A DNA stretch of 64,000 nucleotides from Cordia subcordata (Eukaryota > Streptophyta > Magnoliopsida > Boraginales > Cordiaceae): NCBI GenBank assembly GCA_028554755.1, contig JAPTOF010000024.1, positions 6,401,001 through 6,465,000 of the forward strand, in the 5' to 3' direction. The notes below the pieces were generated by a model. That model ran no database searches. It was not told the origin of the DNA and worked only from the letters and a program-made list of their open reading frames with translations. Of this stretch, positions 36,690-48,196 are shown one piece after another. Made by a program: the position numbers and the translations under genes. The first letter of the stretch is position 1. Each line of letters starts with the position of its first letter.

Positions 36690-38689
36690 TATGGCTAATC
36701 CTAATGCTTCTTGGTGGTCTTTAGTATCCTCTTCCCTGCCACCCGAATATACTTCTAAGACATGTCAATTGTGTGGAAGTTATGAGCATCCAACTATCTA
36801 TTGTCCCCATGAAAATCCCCAATCTAGGGCTAGTGCTAATTATGACCCCTATAGTCATACGTCAATTCATGCATCTTCACTTAGAAATCATGACTATAGG
36901 GATGCATATTATTATCATTGTAATCTATGTGAAAGATGTGATCATGATTCCAATTCTTGTCCTACCTTTCACCCCTATTACCGATTACATGCAACACTTA
37001 AGAACACCCCTAGGAATCATATGGCATACATTAACATCTTATCATCACAATTCTAGGAAGCAATATCATGTACTTTCACCATAGGGTCAAGATGACTCCT
37101 CATTCCATTCACCCTCTAGTTTCGATTGTCCACCTCCAACACTTTCTTTTCCCACCTATTCGTCTCGCGAGTTTTTCGATGGTTATGTGCAAACTGATTT
37201 TCAACATGACTACCCTTTCTACTCGGTTGAGCCCTCTTCTTTTAGGTCATACTTAAGTTATGATGAAAAGATTGTCTATCTACAATCACTCCTCTAATTT
37301 GATTAAAAGAGACTAGATAGCATGATGCAACAAGTTGACTATCTAGGCGAGTGCTTGAAGAAAGAGACTGAGAGTGAACAACCCGTTGTTGGAAGTCTTG
37401 AGATACCTTTAGATCGAGTTGAGGAGATAGGAGAGAAACCTAGATATGAGAACAATAGGGGTGAAATTGATGGTGTTTTGGAGAGGAATTTAGAAAGAGA
37501 GGTAGATGGAGAGATCACATCTTGCAATGAGGATAAGAGTGAGCATGATAGCAATTTGGTTCTTAATGACTCTTATGGTTATGTTTTAGAGAAAACAGTA
37601 CCTATCCTCTTGTGCTTTCATCACCACCCACTAAGTCATATGAACTTAACCTTCCCTCTTTTCCTACATTACCCACACATATAGAGGTTCATTCTCATGT
37701 TGATAGTACTCAATTGCATTTCGAGTCAGCATTTAGGGAGTTTAGTGATATTCTTCCCTTTAGCATTCATGCATACATGATAAGGAATCCATTGAGTCTT
37801 CTTTGTCCCTTCCATTTATGCCTTTCCCTTGTGAAGAGTATGATGAGAAGATGACGACCACTAGTGATGAAGTTGTGGAAGCATTTGATGAGATCTTTGC
37901 TAATGTGGATCTAGACTCATCTATTAGGGAGAATACAACATCAATTTCGGAGTCTTTAGACAATAAGTCTCTTGGAGTTAAGGATTGTTGTGTTGAGTCC
38001 AAGAAGACAATTAAGGAAGAAATTAATGAGCTTGAAATTGCGATCTATACGTCTTTGGGTGTGTTTGATGAGTCATTGTTGATACCTTGTGCTACCCTCT
38101 CCACTAAGGAATTGATTGATAAGGTTAACGTTTTCTAGATGAACATGAACCTTCCCTTAGTATAAGTAAGCCCGTTAAGATTGAATCCACCCCTTACAAG
38201 GAGTTAGAACGACCTAGGATTGACAATGCTATATCTTATGGAGAAGAAGAATGTAGTACATCCAATTCCCCTATCCTTGCTCCTCCTTCTTCTAATGTCA
38301 TTCTTACTCCCCTTTCCCATTCCATTGAGCCTCCCTCTTTGGAGCTCACGTTTGTGCCTTCTTGTATAGAACACTTTCATCTAGGGTTAAAAAGCACGTT
38401 TCTTATGTTGCATGCATTTCACTTATCTTTATATCATGAGGATGGTGTATTTTTAGCCCTTGATTTTGAGAAGAAGGCCATGGGATGCCTAATTAGAGAG
38501 CGAATGAGGCATGATTTTTCACGTTTAAGCATGTTTCATTCTGCACTTGCACCCACATGCTCATTTGATATTTCAATGTGGGATCTTGAAAAAGGGTGCA
38601 CCATACCCCAACCCTTAGTGCATGACCCTTTTTCCCTCTACTTTCTATGCTCTAATGACTATCCGGCAATTCATGCCATGCAACTTTAA
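36690..38689 (+). pseudogene. Gag-like zinc-knuckle ORF of the non-autonomous element (broken)
   Basis: From the ATG at 36691 the first block (36685-37056) has two CCHC knuckles: CQLCGSYEHPTIYC and CNLCERCDHDSNSC. After frameshifts and stops, later blocks continue the same long ORF: 37322-37684 (acidic, many Glu/Asp), 37612-37854, 37803-38138 (acidic, EEINELEIAIYTS) and 38339-38689 (LKSTFLMLHAFHLSLYHED-like). Together they would span about 650 aa. The knuckles suggest nucleic-acid binding as in gag; the rest matches no domain known to me. It contains no pol motif. Confidence 0.6.
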
Positions 38690-38707
38690 ACATGTATTGC
38701 TCTAACA

Positions 38708-38760
38708 TTGGCGCCCGGCTGAGGGCATTAAATCCAGCGCTACTAGGAGACACCCTAAGC
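38708..38760 (+). other. Conserved post-ORF motif of Tat/Athila elements
   Basis: The stretch has ggctgagggcattaaatcc, agcgct, then ctaggagacaccct. Many Tat/Athila elements carry a similar ggctgaagacgttaaacaa...agcgct..tgggaggcaacc sequence after their last ORF. This supports the group assignment of this non-autonomous element, though the function of the motif is not known to me. Confidence 0.6.
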
Positions 38761-40200
38761 TTGTCTATATTTTTCTTGTTCTTCTTGTAATTTTCTTACC
38801 TTTGCATTATATATATAGAGTATATTAGATTGCTTTTGTTTTTCTTACCTTTTTGATAATTTAGGCTTTCTTTTATTTGTTTATATTCTTAGTAGGTTAG
38901 ATTTTTCGCTCCCATACTTGTTCTTGCTCCTTTCTTTTATTTGTGCATCAATCCTTTACCCTTTGGATACATCTTTGTTTATCATTTCGAGTTTCAATGT
39001 GAGCTTCCATGGTATTATCATCTAATCTTTTCCTTGTTTTTTTTTAGCATTAGTGCTTTTTCACAACAAGTGAAGACTAGTAGATGATCAAACATTGTTG
39101 GCATTCATGTACTTCAACATGGAAACAAGGTTGTATCTCTCCATTCTTTACTTGTCCCAATCTATCTCACTGTACATTCCCCATATGTGTTTCATGTGAT
39201 TGCTTGTTGTGCTTGGATGCTATTTGCTTGAGAACAAGCAAAGTTTAGGTTTTAGGGGTGTGGTTCTTCATTTAATATTTATATCATGTTTAGGGTAGAT
39301 TTGCATAGCACACCTTGTTTTTGCTCAAAATGTGTTCAATTTTTTCAATTTCTTGCATGTTTTGAGTTGTTTATCTCCATGTTGGTTGGAGAGTTAGCTT
39401 TTGTTATTGACTTGCTTGATTGGAAAAGATGAAGGTGTATTATGGGGAGTGAATGGAGTGTAGGGTATGACCTAGACTTTGAAGAGAACCTTTTTGAAAA
39501 CTGTGGGGAGTGAGCATTTCTAACAATGCACCTTGTAGTTTGATACAACTTGGTTGGAAAAAGTGTTTTTAAAGGGTTGTTGATATGAGTGACCCTTCAT
39601 TGGTTCTTTTAGTATTCCTTAGCCTCTTTTTTTTCTTTTCTTTTTGTTCTATGTTATGTATTGAAAAAAAAAAGTGCTAAAAAATGAAAAAAATGCAAAA
39701 ATGAGAAAAATGCAAAAATGAGAAAAAGAGAAAAATCCAAAAAGGTTGCAAAAAGATTGAAAAGTAAAGTATGTTGAATAAGTGTCAGGTGACATAATAT
39801 CAATTTGACACAAGTATCTCTTTGTTCTTTCATGTGTTGTGAATAAGGCTCTTACGTCAATTATCAGCCATTGCGATGAATTCTTCTCTTTCTTGTATCT
39901 TTGGGGCTAAGTACATATTAAGAGGCCATATTTGTGGATAGGCACGAAGTATTAACATCCCGAGTGTATGAGTTGGAATCCTAAGTTTGTGGTGGTTCTA
40001 GCTACTTGTTGACATTCCTAAGAGGTGTGAGATCCCATCTGATTCAAGGGAGGATCCAAAAAAAGACTAAAGAAGCCTTTACATGAAAGGAATGACCCCT
40101 TATACCCCTTGAAGGCTAAAAGATAGCAAGTCAACGCAATTCGCAACTCTTTGAAAAGCATGAGGATAGACTTAATTTAGGCTTGCTTGGGGACAAGCAA
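38761..40200 (+). other. Non-coding 3' interior with duplicated 'tgcttg..acaagca' hairpin
   Basis: No ORF is recognisable. Two copies of a dyad-plus-purine block occur: tgcttgagaacaagcaaag at about 39226, followed by tttaggttttaggggtgtg, and tgcttggggacaagcaagg at 40184-40202, followed by the real polypurine tract. Between them are A-rich repeats (39665-39770). Confidence 0.6.
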
Positions 40201-40219
40201 GGGAAAGGTTTGGGGGTGT
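40201..40219 (+). other. Polypurine tract of the non-autonomous element
   Basis: GGGAAAGGTTTGGGGGTGT lies directly before the right LTR (40220). It is purine-rich though interrupted by T, and sits where plus-strand priming occurs. Confidence 0.7.
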
Positions 40220-41748
40220 TGATGTGTGTCATTTGTGCGTGTTTGCATCTAGTTTTTGCATACATATTTTGAGGCGTTTAGAGCATAATTGAGTGCATTT
40301 AGTATAGAGTTTATGCATAACTATTAATATTTATACATAATTTATTTGGATGTATAAATCCTACACTGAGTGTTATATTCCATATTTTATGAGTGGAGTG
40401 AAAGGGTTCAAGTCTATATGAGGAAGAAATGAGCTAACAGATGAAGATTGGAAGAAAGGGATGAAGAAGGGAGCATTCTAACCCAGCTAGATGCCCTAAA
40501 GAGGAGCCGGGTCGACCGGCCAAGTCAGAAGCCCCCATTATTAAGCTAGACGACTTCATCAAGGAGCCAGTCGACCCAACTGGTCGACCACTTTGCGCTG
40601 AAGCTGTTTTTAAACTACTAGTTTCAGCTCATTTTAGGGAGAGGAACTTTATTTTCTAAAATACTAATAAACCCTAACCCTCTACCCACTTCACCAAACA
40701 CCCAAAATCACCATCCCACACCAAACTAAGCAAGGATTGAAGCTTGTAACAAGAGATTGAAGGCGAGTTGCTTATTCCTTTCCTTATTCTTGTAAATATG
40801 CTTTGTAATAATTAGATCTAGGGTTGATTGATGTTATATTTTAGATTAGGGCTTTGAATAAAGGATTTGTGTGTATCTTTGGCTCTTAATACATGCTTGT
40901 TTACATAAATCTATGGCATGATTCAACATGTTTATGTATTGGAAATCAACCATGTCTATGTGTTTGTTAAAATGCCTAAGTGAACTTGCACGTGTTATTT
41001 GTGCGTCAAATTCCTTTATCTACTTATATGGGTGATGTGATTATGCTTAATACATGGGTTTGCTTAGTAGAGTAGGCTTTGGCTATAAATCCAGCCATAG
41101 GTTACATGCTTTGCTTAGTCGTGTTTAAGTGATAGTCCTTGGCTTTAAACCTAGCCAAGCGGATAAGTTGACCTAGACTAGAGTATCCCTCACCCACATT
41201 AGCGTTGGTTAATTGAGCCTTAATGTCACGTAGTATTTAGGTGCTAGTCCTTGGCTTTAAACCCAGCCAAGAGGATAAGTTCTAAGCACAAGTTACGTAG
41301 GTTAAGAAGGATCGGCCCTTAGCTTTAAACCCAGCTAATGGGTTGAACCACTAGTATTGGTTAAGAGACCCCCCGATCAAGACAGTGGCAATAGAAGTCC
41401 CGAGCCTTAGATAGACCTAATTTGTTAATCTAGCCCGAGTCTAGTTGCAACACAATCTTCCTAGGTCTCCTTCTTCTTTGTTAAGTTTTCCTTTTAGCTT
41501 GGCACCCTTTAATTCCTCCATAGTTTAGGTTTTCTTTCTTTTTGAGCTCCCTTCCATCCTAAAGAGAGCACACACATGCACATAGCTAGTTTTAAGCACC
41601 AGAGTATATAGAGACCGAACTAAGGTAGCCTCACTGTGGAGACGATACCTGTACGCATCCACTGTACTAGACACGATCCGTATGCTTATGGGTGTAAAAC
41701 TTGGTTGTATTTGTGCTTCATTTTCACGTACCACCGAGAACACGATCA
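40220..41748 (+). mobile_element. 3' LTR of the non-autonomous element
   Basis: The copy begins TGATGTGTGTCATTTGTGC and ends AACACGATCA, followed by GGCTT (41749-41753). Its GTCGAC-rich tract is at 40505-40600. The divergence from the left LTR by many point changes and one 33-34 bp deletion shows that the insertion is not recent. Confidence 0.9.
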
Positions 41749-42030
41749 GGCTTGTTGTAGGTTCATCATTGCCATCCATATTTGTAATCAGACCTCTGCT
41801 ACAGGTTTCTATACCATATCCTCAACGGGTACGACGAGGCATGTCAAAAATTTTTTGCTTGAAAAATCCTTCACCAGGTTACAAGTCTTTCGCCACAGTC
41901 TTGGCCAAGTTTTTTTTCTTATACTGAGACCGAATCTTCTTGCGGTACCTATGCTGCCATTTGGTTTCTTTATGCAATTTTACAAAAATGGGTTCTTTCC
42001 TTGCCCCGAACTAAGTCCAAGGACATGAAG
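41749..42030 (-). pseudogene. Upstream part of the gypsy gag/leader, right of the LTR element
   Basis: This continues the host gypsy sequence once the LTR element and one GGCTT copy are removed. No clear reading frame or primer site was identified, so it may be the gag N-terminus or leader. Confidence 0.4.
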
Positions 42031-43550
42031 CAATATGGATTACAAACTCCCAAATTGTAATAAAATCAAGACTTCAATAAGATCAAAACCATAGGATAAT
42101 CTTCAAAACACTAAATTTATTACAGCGAAACAAAATTACAAGGAACTTCCCAACTTTCAATATTGCCATAAAGCTAATTATAGTGAAATTGTTCTAGCTA
42201 TAAATGAACTACGACAAGATTAATAAAACCTAGGCTGTAAAGTAAATTACAATATAAGCTATGAGAGACCGTAAATTAATTACAGCAAAAATGGTCATAA
42301 ATTGAATTACAACATAAATTATCTAAATTATAAAGTGTATTACAGTAGTGATTATGGTTATTAAGCGATGGTTGTGCTATAAATGAGCTATGACTAGGCT
42401 AAGAACAGCTAGAGAGATGAAATATGATTAAGATGTAGTGGTTTTAAGTGTCAACATTTTTTTTCTTCTTGGCCAACCAATAAAATCTCTCAAGCCATGG
42501 GATCTAACTTTGATTCTACACATATTCTTCCCTTACTCTAACTTAGTAATTGGCACCCCATCTATTTATTTTGACTTAGTCTCTTGTTTAAGTATCATGC
42601 ATGCCACATGAGTTATTCACTTCTCTAGTCGTGTGTCGGCCATCTCAATTCCCTTGGGCCGTATCTTCGACCTTTCTCTATCTCAACTTCTAGGCCTAAT
42701 TCAACCTTTGATCTCTTTCTCAACATGCAGGCTATTGGTTTGCGATTTTCAAGTGTAAACACTAAGCTATGAAGAGCTACATAGACATAATAGGGTAAAG
42801 ATATGGTGGTTCTGTGACCCTTTACTCCTAAGTGTCAACCTGTTTTTATTCTTGATGGCTTCTACGATCCTTTAACAAATCAGCTTAATTTCGAAACCAA
42901 CTCAAGTACTGGGATTTCACTTTGATTCTTTGAGGATTCTTTCCCTTATTCTCACATAATAGTTTGATGCCACACTTGTTTATTCTGACTCGGTCTCTCA
43001 TTTAAAAATCATGCACCGCACATATTATGCTATTCTTTCTGGCAGTAAGTTGGGTGCTACTTGTACCCCAGGCCCTGTACTCAATCTTTCTTTAGCATAA
43101 TTCCCTAGGCTCAACTTCCCTTTCTATGAGAATCCCGCCCAGATGAAAGATCATACGCTGCTCTCGAGTTGCTTGATGAAAATGGTGATAGGCATGCCAT
43201 AGAAGCTTCGGCCTTTGATCCCTTTCTCTGGCAGTAGGCCGTTAAATTGCGAATTTTGGGTGTAAATATCCTATGAGAAGTCAAGAAGTACATTTAGGAC
43301 CTTGTGTTCTTATCTTTTCAGTTGAGTAAACGGTAATAATTGAAAGGCATTTAGAAAGAATAAGTAATGTCATTACCATTGAAATCTCCATAGTGCAAGG
43401 AAAGACATGCTTGATCAATTATAGCTATGATATTTGGCTAAGTTAAACTAATGGTAACTACTTGTAGAGAAGTAAAAATTACACTAGGAAAGTGGGATAA
43501 ATCTATGCTATGCACTATACTAAGTTAGGCTATAGCTAAACTTAGCTAAG
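42031..43550 (-). repeat. Unclassified non-coding repeat with a diverged tandem duplication
   Basis: Two diverged copies of about 400-450 bp follow each other, about 42450-42835 and 42838-43310. Shared words in the same order include tcattttga-like, tatttattttgacttagtctc versus tttattctgactcggtctct, aaatcatgca, and the ending ttgcgattttcaagtgtaaa versus ttgcgaattttgggtgtaaa. It continues at 48197-48640 across the Athila-type element. It may be the 5' LTR of the host gypsy element, but no primer site or TG/CA pair was found. Confidence 0.4.
43546..43550. repeat. Left target-site duplication CTAAG
   Basis: The same CTAAG is at 48197-48201 directly after the right LTR end. The exact pair defines the insertion 43551-48196. 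Confidence 0.9.
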
Positions 43551-43990
43551 TGATGTGTGTGTGTGTGCATCTGGAGCATGAATTTTAGGATTTTGAGTGT
43601 GTTTGTGTGCATGTTTTCTTACTAATTTTGTTTATTTCGAGCTCCTGAGTGCTAATTGAGTCATTTTTTAGTGTTTGTATATTATGTACTTTTTCTAATC
43701 TTTTTATGCCTTCTTAATATTTTTATTTTAGTAGTATTAGTTTAATTAGTTTTAATTGATTATTTGTTGATTAGGAAATTAGGTTTTGGACATTATTAAT
43801 TTGATTTTAGGGTTATAGGACAATCTTAGATTGGTTACTTAGGTTAGTAACTAATTAGATTAGGACACAGTAAATAAATTAGGATTCATTAAATAGGTTC
43901 GGACATTATTAGGTTGGAATTTATTAAGTTAATACTAGGATATTTAATTAATTTAATGAATAATTAGTATATTATATATTATATACATAT

Positions 43991-44021
<31 letters not shown>

Positions 44022-45392
44022 CACACAACACATATACACACATATGGCATTCACACACCACACATATGCATAACACATAATATATTATTTTATTATAATA
44101 TATATTATAACCTAAAAGCTACCCGTGGACCACCTACCATTCCTTTTCTTTTCCGTTCTTTCTTTTGAGCACACACACACACACATATATAGGGTAGCAG
44201 CTGAACAACAATAAGAGGAGTTTTGAACTCCTTCAGGCCAAGAAAGAAAAAAAATAAAAATTTTCCAAAAATTTTCCCGAAAAAAAATCTTTTGTTTTGT
44301 TTTTATTTTCTTTACTTCTTATCTTTATTTTGAGCTAATTGGGAACTGTTTTATTATAGTTTTCTTTGGAGCTTATTGGAGCAAATTTTGAAGAAAAATC
44401 TTGGAGAAGGAGATGGGTTTGCAAAAAATTAAAATGGGAAGAGATTTTAAGCTTAAGATTAAATTTCTTGGACATGTAATTGATTTTTATGACATTAAAT
44501 TTCAGTTTTATACTCTCCTTTGACGTGTTGAGTTAAATCTTTTTAGGGTTGATTACTATTTCTATGATGGATTAAGAATTATAAAACCTATTTTGGGATA
44601 TTTTGATGGTTTAAATGCATGTTTGATTTTTATTGTTTTAATGTTGATTGTTTAGCATGTCTGCGTGTTTGATTAATTGCCCCAATGGAGAAACATGTAT
44701 TATTGTGCTCTTAATTTCTTATATCTTCTTATATGGTGATAGATTAATTGTGCTTGACTTTATAACTAGGTTTAATGTGTGGTCTTTACGATGAAATAAA
44801 ACTAATAGGTCACCCATTACATTTAGTTGAACTTAGATGGATTAGGCTTGAGCTTGAAACATAGCTAACGGTTTAAATCCTAGGTTAGTGTATTAAAAAA
44901 CATCAATCTAGAAGTCTCAATCAACTAAGCCTTAAAACCCTTGTTAATAAGGACAAAGTTATGCTCTAAGTAGGATCCACTTAGGGCTAGGATTACACCG
45001 AGAATTAAGGATAATATGAATAGTGAGTCTAGACCTTTAAAAGAAGTAATCAAAGTTATCAAAATACTCAAAGCAAGAATAAGATCCTAACCCCATAAGG
45101 GATTAGTAATCACCTTAGTCCTTCCTTATTGATTTAATCACCCTTTCCCTAGTTTGTTTGTCTTTCTATTGCACATATTAGTTTAGGTAGTTTAATTTAT
45201 TCTTTAATTTAGATTTCCCTTCAATTCCAAACACAGAAACACAAAAAGATTTTCCTTTTGACACATAACTAGTTTAGGACGCATAACACTTAAAGCCATA
45301 GTTGAGGCCTCCCTGAGGAGAAAACACCCGTACTCTTGCACATATTGCATTACTTCCAATCCGTGCGTTTACGGGTTTTTAAAACAACATCA
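43551..45392 (+). mobile_element. 5' LTR of the Athila-type element
   Basis: Starts TGATGTGTGTGTGTGTGCAT and ends AAAACAACATCA. It includes an AT-repeat run at about 43975-44017 and an AC microsatellite at about 44170-44185. Confidence 0.88.
43975..44040. repeat. AT/AC-rich microsatellite in the 5' LTR
   Basis: A (TA)n run of about thirteen units is followed by acacacaca and related repeats. The partner 3' LTR lacks this part, so its variation cannot be compared. Confidence 0.85.
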
Positions 45393-45398
45393 AGTTTT

Positions 45399-45416
45399 TG
45401 GGACCGTTGCTAGGCA
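45399..45416 (+). other. Degenerate tRNA-Asp-type primer binding site
   Basis: TGGGACCGTTGCTAGGCA agrees at 13 of 18 positions with TGGCGCCGTTGCCGGGGA, the Tat/Athila primer site. It lies six bases inside the 5' LTR. Confidence 0.75.
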
Positions 45417-45692
45417 GGTACAGTTGGTTTCTTTGATTTGTGTGTTCTAAGTTGATTACATGATTTGTTATTTCTGTTTTTGTTTTAATAGTAGTCTTAG
45501 TTTTTGTTGTTCTCTTTTATTTTCATGATAGTTTGTGTTTTTTTTTTTTGCATTGTGTTTTGTCCAATTTCACGCTTCTTTTTGTGTTATTTTCTTTTGT
45601 AGTTCTTAAGGACTTGTGGTTTCTGTGCTGTGGATTTAGGTTGAAATTGCAGTTTCAAGGGTTGAAGAGTTGGAAGGAGATTTTGTTTCTTT

Positions 45693-47400
45693 TTGTGCAT
45701 ATTTGGTAGACGTTCACTTAGACCTGATTTAGTTCCTTTTAATCCTAAACCACACAGAATTCACCATTATCTTAGGAACTTAGAACGCAATCTAGGTGAA
45801 ATGACAGAAAATAGAAATGATCTCCCTCCTCTTGCTCCCCATAATGGGAATGATAATCCCCCTTCTCCTCTTGCTATTCCACGTAATGAGAATGTTGAGC
45901 TTCCTAAGCTCCCGAATCCATGCCAAGCAGTCGATGACATGACTCTTAGGCAATACTTCCTTCCTCATGCCTTTGAGTCGAATATGGTCATCCATCGACC
46001 AGGGTTGAGGGAGGCGAGTTTTGAGATTAAGTATGGGATATTAGCTACGCTACCGTCTTTCTATGGTAAAAGTAATAAGAGTCCCTATCACATGTCACTG
46101 ATTTTGTATAGATTTGTTCTACCTTCAATTTCTAAATGTGTCTCAGGAGAACATTAGGCTTAGATTTTTCCCTTTCTCCCTCAAGGATAAAGCCAAGCGA
46201 TGGCTTCAGTCCTTGCCCGATAGAGCTATTACATCTTGGGACGAGCTCCAATCCCAATTCTATCAGAGGTTTTACCCCATGGCTAAGACCGTTGACCTTC
46301 AAGCTTTGATCATGACCTTTTCTCAGCACGAGTTCAAATCTTTCCATGAGACATGGGAGAGATTTAATGATTTATTGCATCAGTGTCCATATCATGGGTA
46401 CGGAACCCGCAATCTTCTACAGTACTTCTTTAGGGGTCTTACCGAGCCTCAGTGCATGATAGTGAATGCCATGTCTGGTAGGAGATTCTATAATCTCAGA
46501 CCTAGGGATGCTTGGGGGATCTTAGAGTGTGTTGCTGAGGATTCTTTTTAGAATATGGTGTTGGATAGGTAAACTAGGAGTAATCCTAGGAGTGGAGTTA
46601 ATGAAGTAGGCACATCCCATGATCTTCTTGCTAAGGTAGAAGCATTAACCCATAAGCATGACCAATTGATTTCTTTAGGTCTAGCACCTACTCCTGGCCA
46701 TAGGGCGAATCTGCTAGTATTGTCGTCTTCTTCTTTTGTTGTTGAGGTGTATGCCTTATGTTCTGAGTCATCCCACAAGACTATAGCCTGCCTATTAGTA
46801 CCACAATTTTTGGAATTCATTCAGATGCAAGTTCATGCTACACAAAGGTACTCACGAGAGTATAACCCCTACTCGAACACATATAATCTAGGGTAGAGGG
46901 ATAACCCTAACTTTTCTTGGTGTAATAATCACTTTGAGTGCCCCCAGCCCTATGTCCCATTCCAGCAGTGACCTCGTCCTGCTCAGTCGAATCCACCAAG
47001 TTTTTATCATGTAAATCCATCTAAACTTCTTGGTGCCCCACAGGGCCAACGCCTCTCTGTTCTCGCTTTTCCCACCTAGTCTATACCCTCACTTCTTACA
47101 CCATCCTTTAGCCAGCCTAGTAGCGACAATAAGTTTGATCTTCTATTATAGATGTTTCAGTCATAACAGTAGCATATATCTAAGATAGATGAATAGTTAG
47201 GATAGTTAGCTAGTCAATTAAGTGCTAAAGAGCCAAGCAAGTTGCCTACCTAGCTTGAGATAAACCCTAAAGGTCAATCCAATTCTTTCTCCGATCTTTC
47301 TTACACTGCTCATGAACAGGAAAAAGTAGTTATTACTCTTAGGAATGGTAGAGTCATTGATAATGGGGTAGGAGAGAAGGAAAATTTAGTTGAGTCTGCA
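45693..47400 (+). pseudogene. Athila/Tat-type gag pseudogene
   Basis: The first block (45693-46157) leads into, after a frameshift, 46114-46551 with the retrotransposon gag core: RFFPFSLKDKAKRWLQSLP, then QFYQRFYPMAKT and ETWERFNDLLHQCPYHG (family form: FPFSLKDKAKxWLxSLPxxS.. ExWERFKxLLxxCPHHG). A stop (TAG near 46550) interrupts, followed by NPYSNTYNLG-stop-RDNPNFSW (46869-46920; family form: NPYSNTYNPGWRNHPNFSW) and the C-terminal linker VVITLRNGRVID (family form: ITLRSGKxxD). The last recognisable codons lie just before the deletion joint at about 47420. Confidence 0.85.
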
Positions 47401-47426
47401 TTTAATGTTCCTATAGAGTCTAATAT

Positions 47427-48196
47427 ATTTGGTGGTTTAAATGCATGTTTGGTTTTTATCATTTGAATGGTGACTGTTGAGCATGTCTATGTGTTTGATT
47501 AATTACCTCAATGGAGAAACATGTATTATTATGCTCTTAATTTTTCATATCTGCTTATATGATAATTGATTAATTGTGTTTGACTTTATAACTAGGTTTA
47601 TTGTGTGGTCTTTAGGATGAAATAAAACTAATAGGTCATCCAGTACACTTAGTTGAACTTAGATGAATTAAGCTTTAACTTGAAACACAGTTAATGGTTT
47701 AAACCCTAGGTTAGTATATTAATCAACATCAAACTAGAAGTCTTAATCAACTAAGCCTTAAAACCCTTGTTAATAAGGAGAAACACTCTGAGTAGGATCC
47801 ACTTAAGGCTAGAATTGCACTGAGAATTAGGGATAATACAGTTAGTAAGTTTAAACCTCTAAAAGAAGCAATCAAAGTCATCAAAATACTCAAAGGAAGA
47901 ATAAGATCCCAACCCCATAATGGAGTAGTAATCACCCTAGTCCTTCCTTACTAATTTAATCACCCTTTCTCTAGTTTGTCTATCTTTCCATTGTTTAATT
48001 TATTTGTTAATTTAGAGTTTCCTTCAATTCCAAACACAAAAACACAAAAAGATTTTCCCTCTAACACGTAACTAGTTTAGGAAGCATAACACTGAGAGCC
48101 ATAGTTAGAGGCCTCCCTGAGGAAACGACACCTGTACTCTTGCACATATTGCATTATTTTCGATCCGTGCACTTACAGGTTTTTAAAACAACATCA
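47427..48196 (+). mobile_element. Truncated 3' LTR of the Athila-type element
   Basis: From GGTGGTTTAAATGCATGTTTG onward it matches the 5' LTR from about 44606 to its end, and ends AAAACAACATCA then CTAAG. The missing 5' 1050 bp includes the U3 start, so this LTR cannot have been produced by normal reverse transcription in this form. Confidence 0.85.

Larger units (their letters stand above)
34939..41748 (+). mobile_element. Non-autonomous Ty3/gypsy-type LTR retrotransposon (LARD-like) with complete ends
   Basis: LTRs are 34939-36501 and 40220-41748 (1563 and 1529 bp; the right copy lacks a 33-34 bp block of the left one), both TG..CA, with a perfect GGCTT duplication. A tRNA-Asp-like primer site (36508-36525) and a purine-rich tract (40201-40219) lie at the usual places. 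The 3.7-kb interior has no reverse transcriptase, integrase or protease but carries a gag-like zinc-knuckle ORF. It must be mobilised by proteins from another element; the primer site and LTR style point to the Tat/Athila group. It sits inside gypsy gag sequence, so it is younger than that host copy. Confidence 0.88.
43551..48196 (+). mobile_element. Athila/Tat-type gypsy element with pol deleted, complete ends
   Basis: The 5' LTR is 43551-45392 (1842 bp, TG..CA). The 3' LTR remnant is about 47427-48196 and matches the last 790 bp of the 5' LTR; its first 1050 bp are missing. The interior keeps a primer site (45399-45416) and gag, but ends in the gag/pol linker: pol and the 5' part of the 3' LTR were removed together. 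The CTAAG duplication on both sides shows that the deletion occurred within the element after insertion, or that the insert was already short. Confidence 0.85.

Noticed and set aside
36773..37084. Second + frame ORF rich in isoleucine and methionine.
   Set aside because: It overlaps the zinc-knuckle frame, which has real CCHC spacing; this one is a frame shadow.
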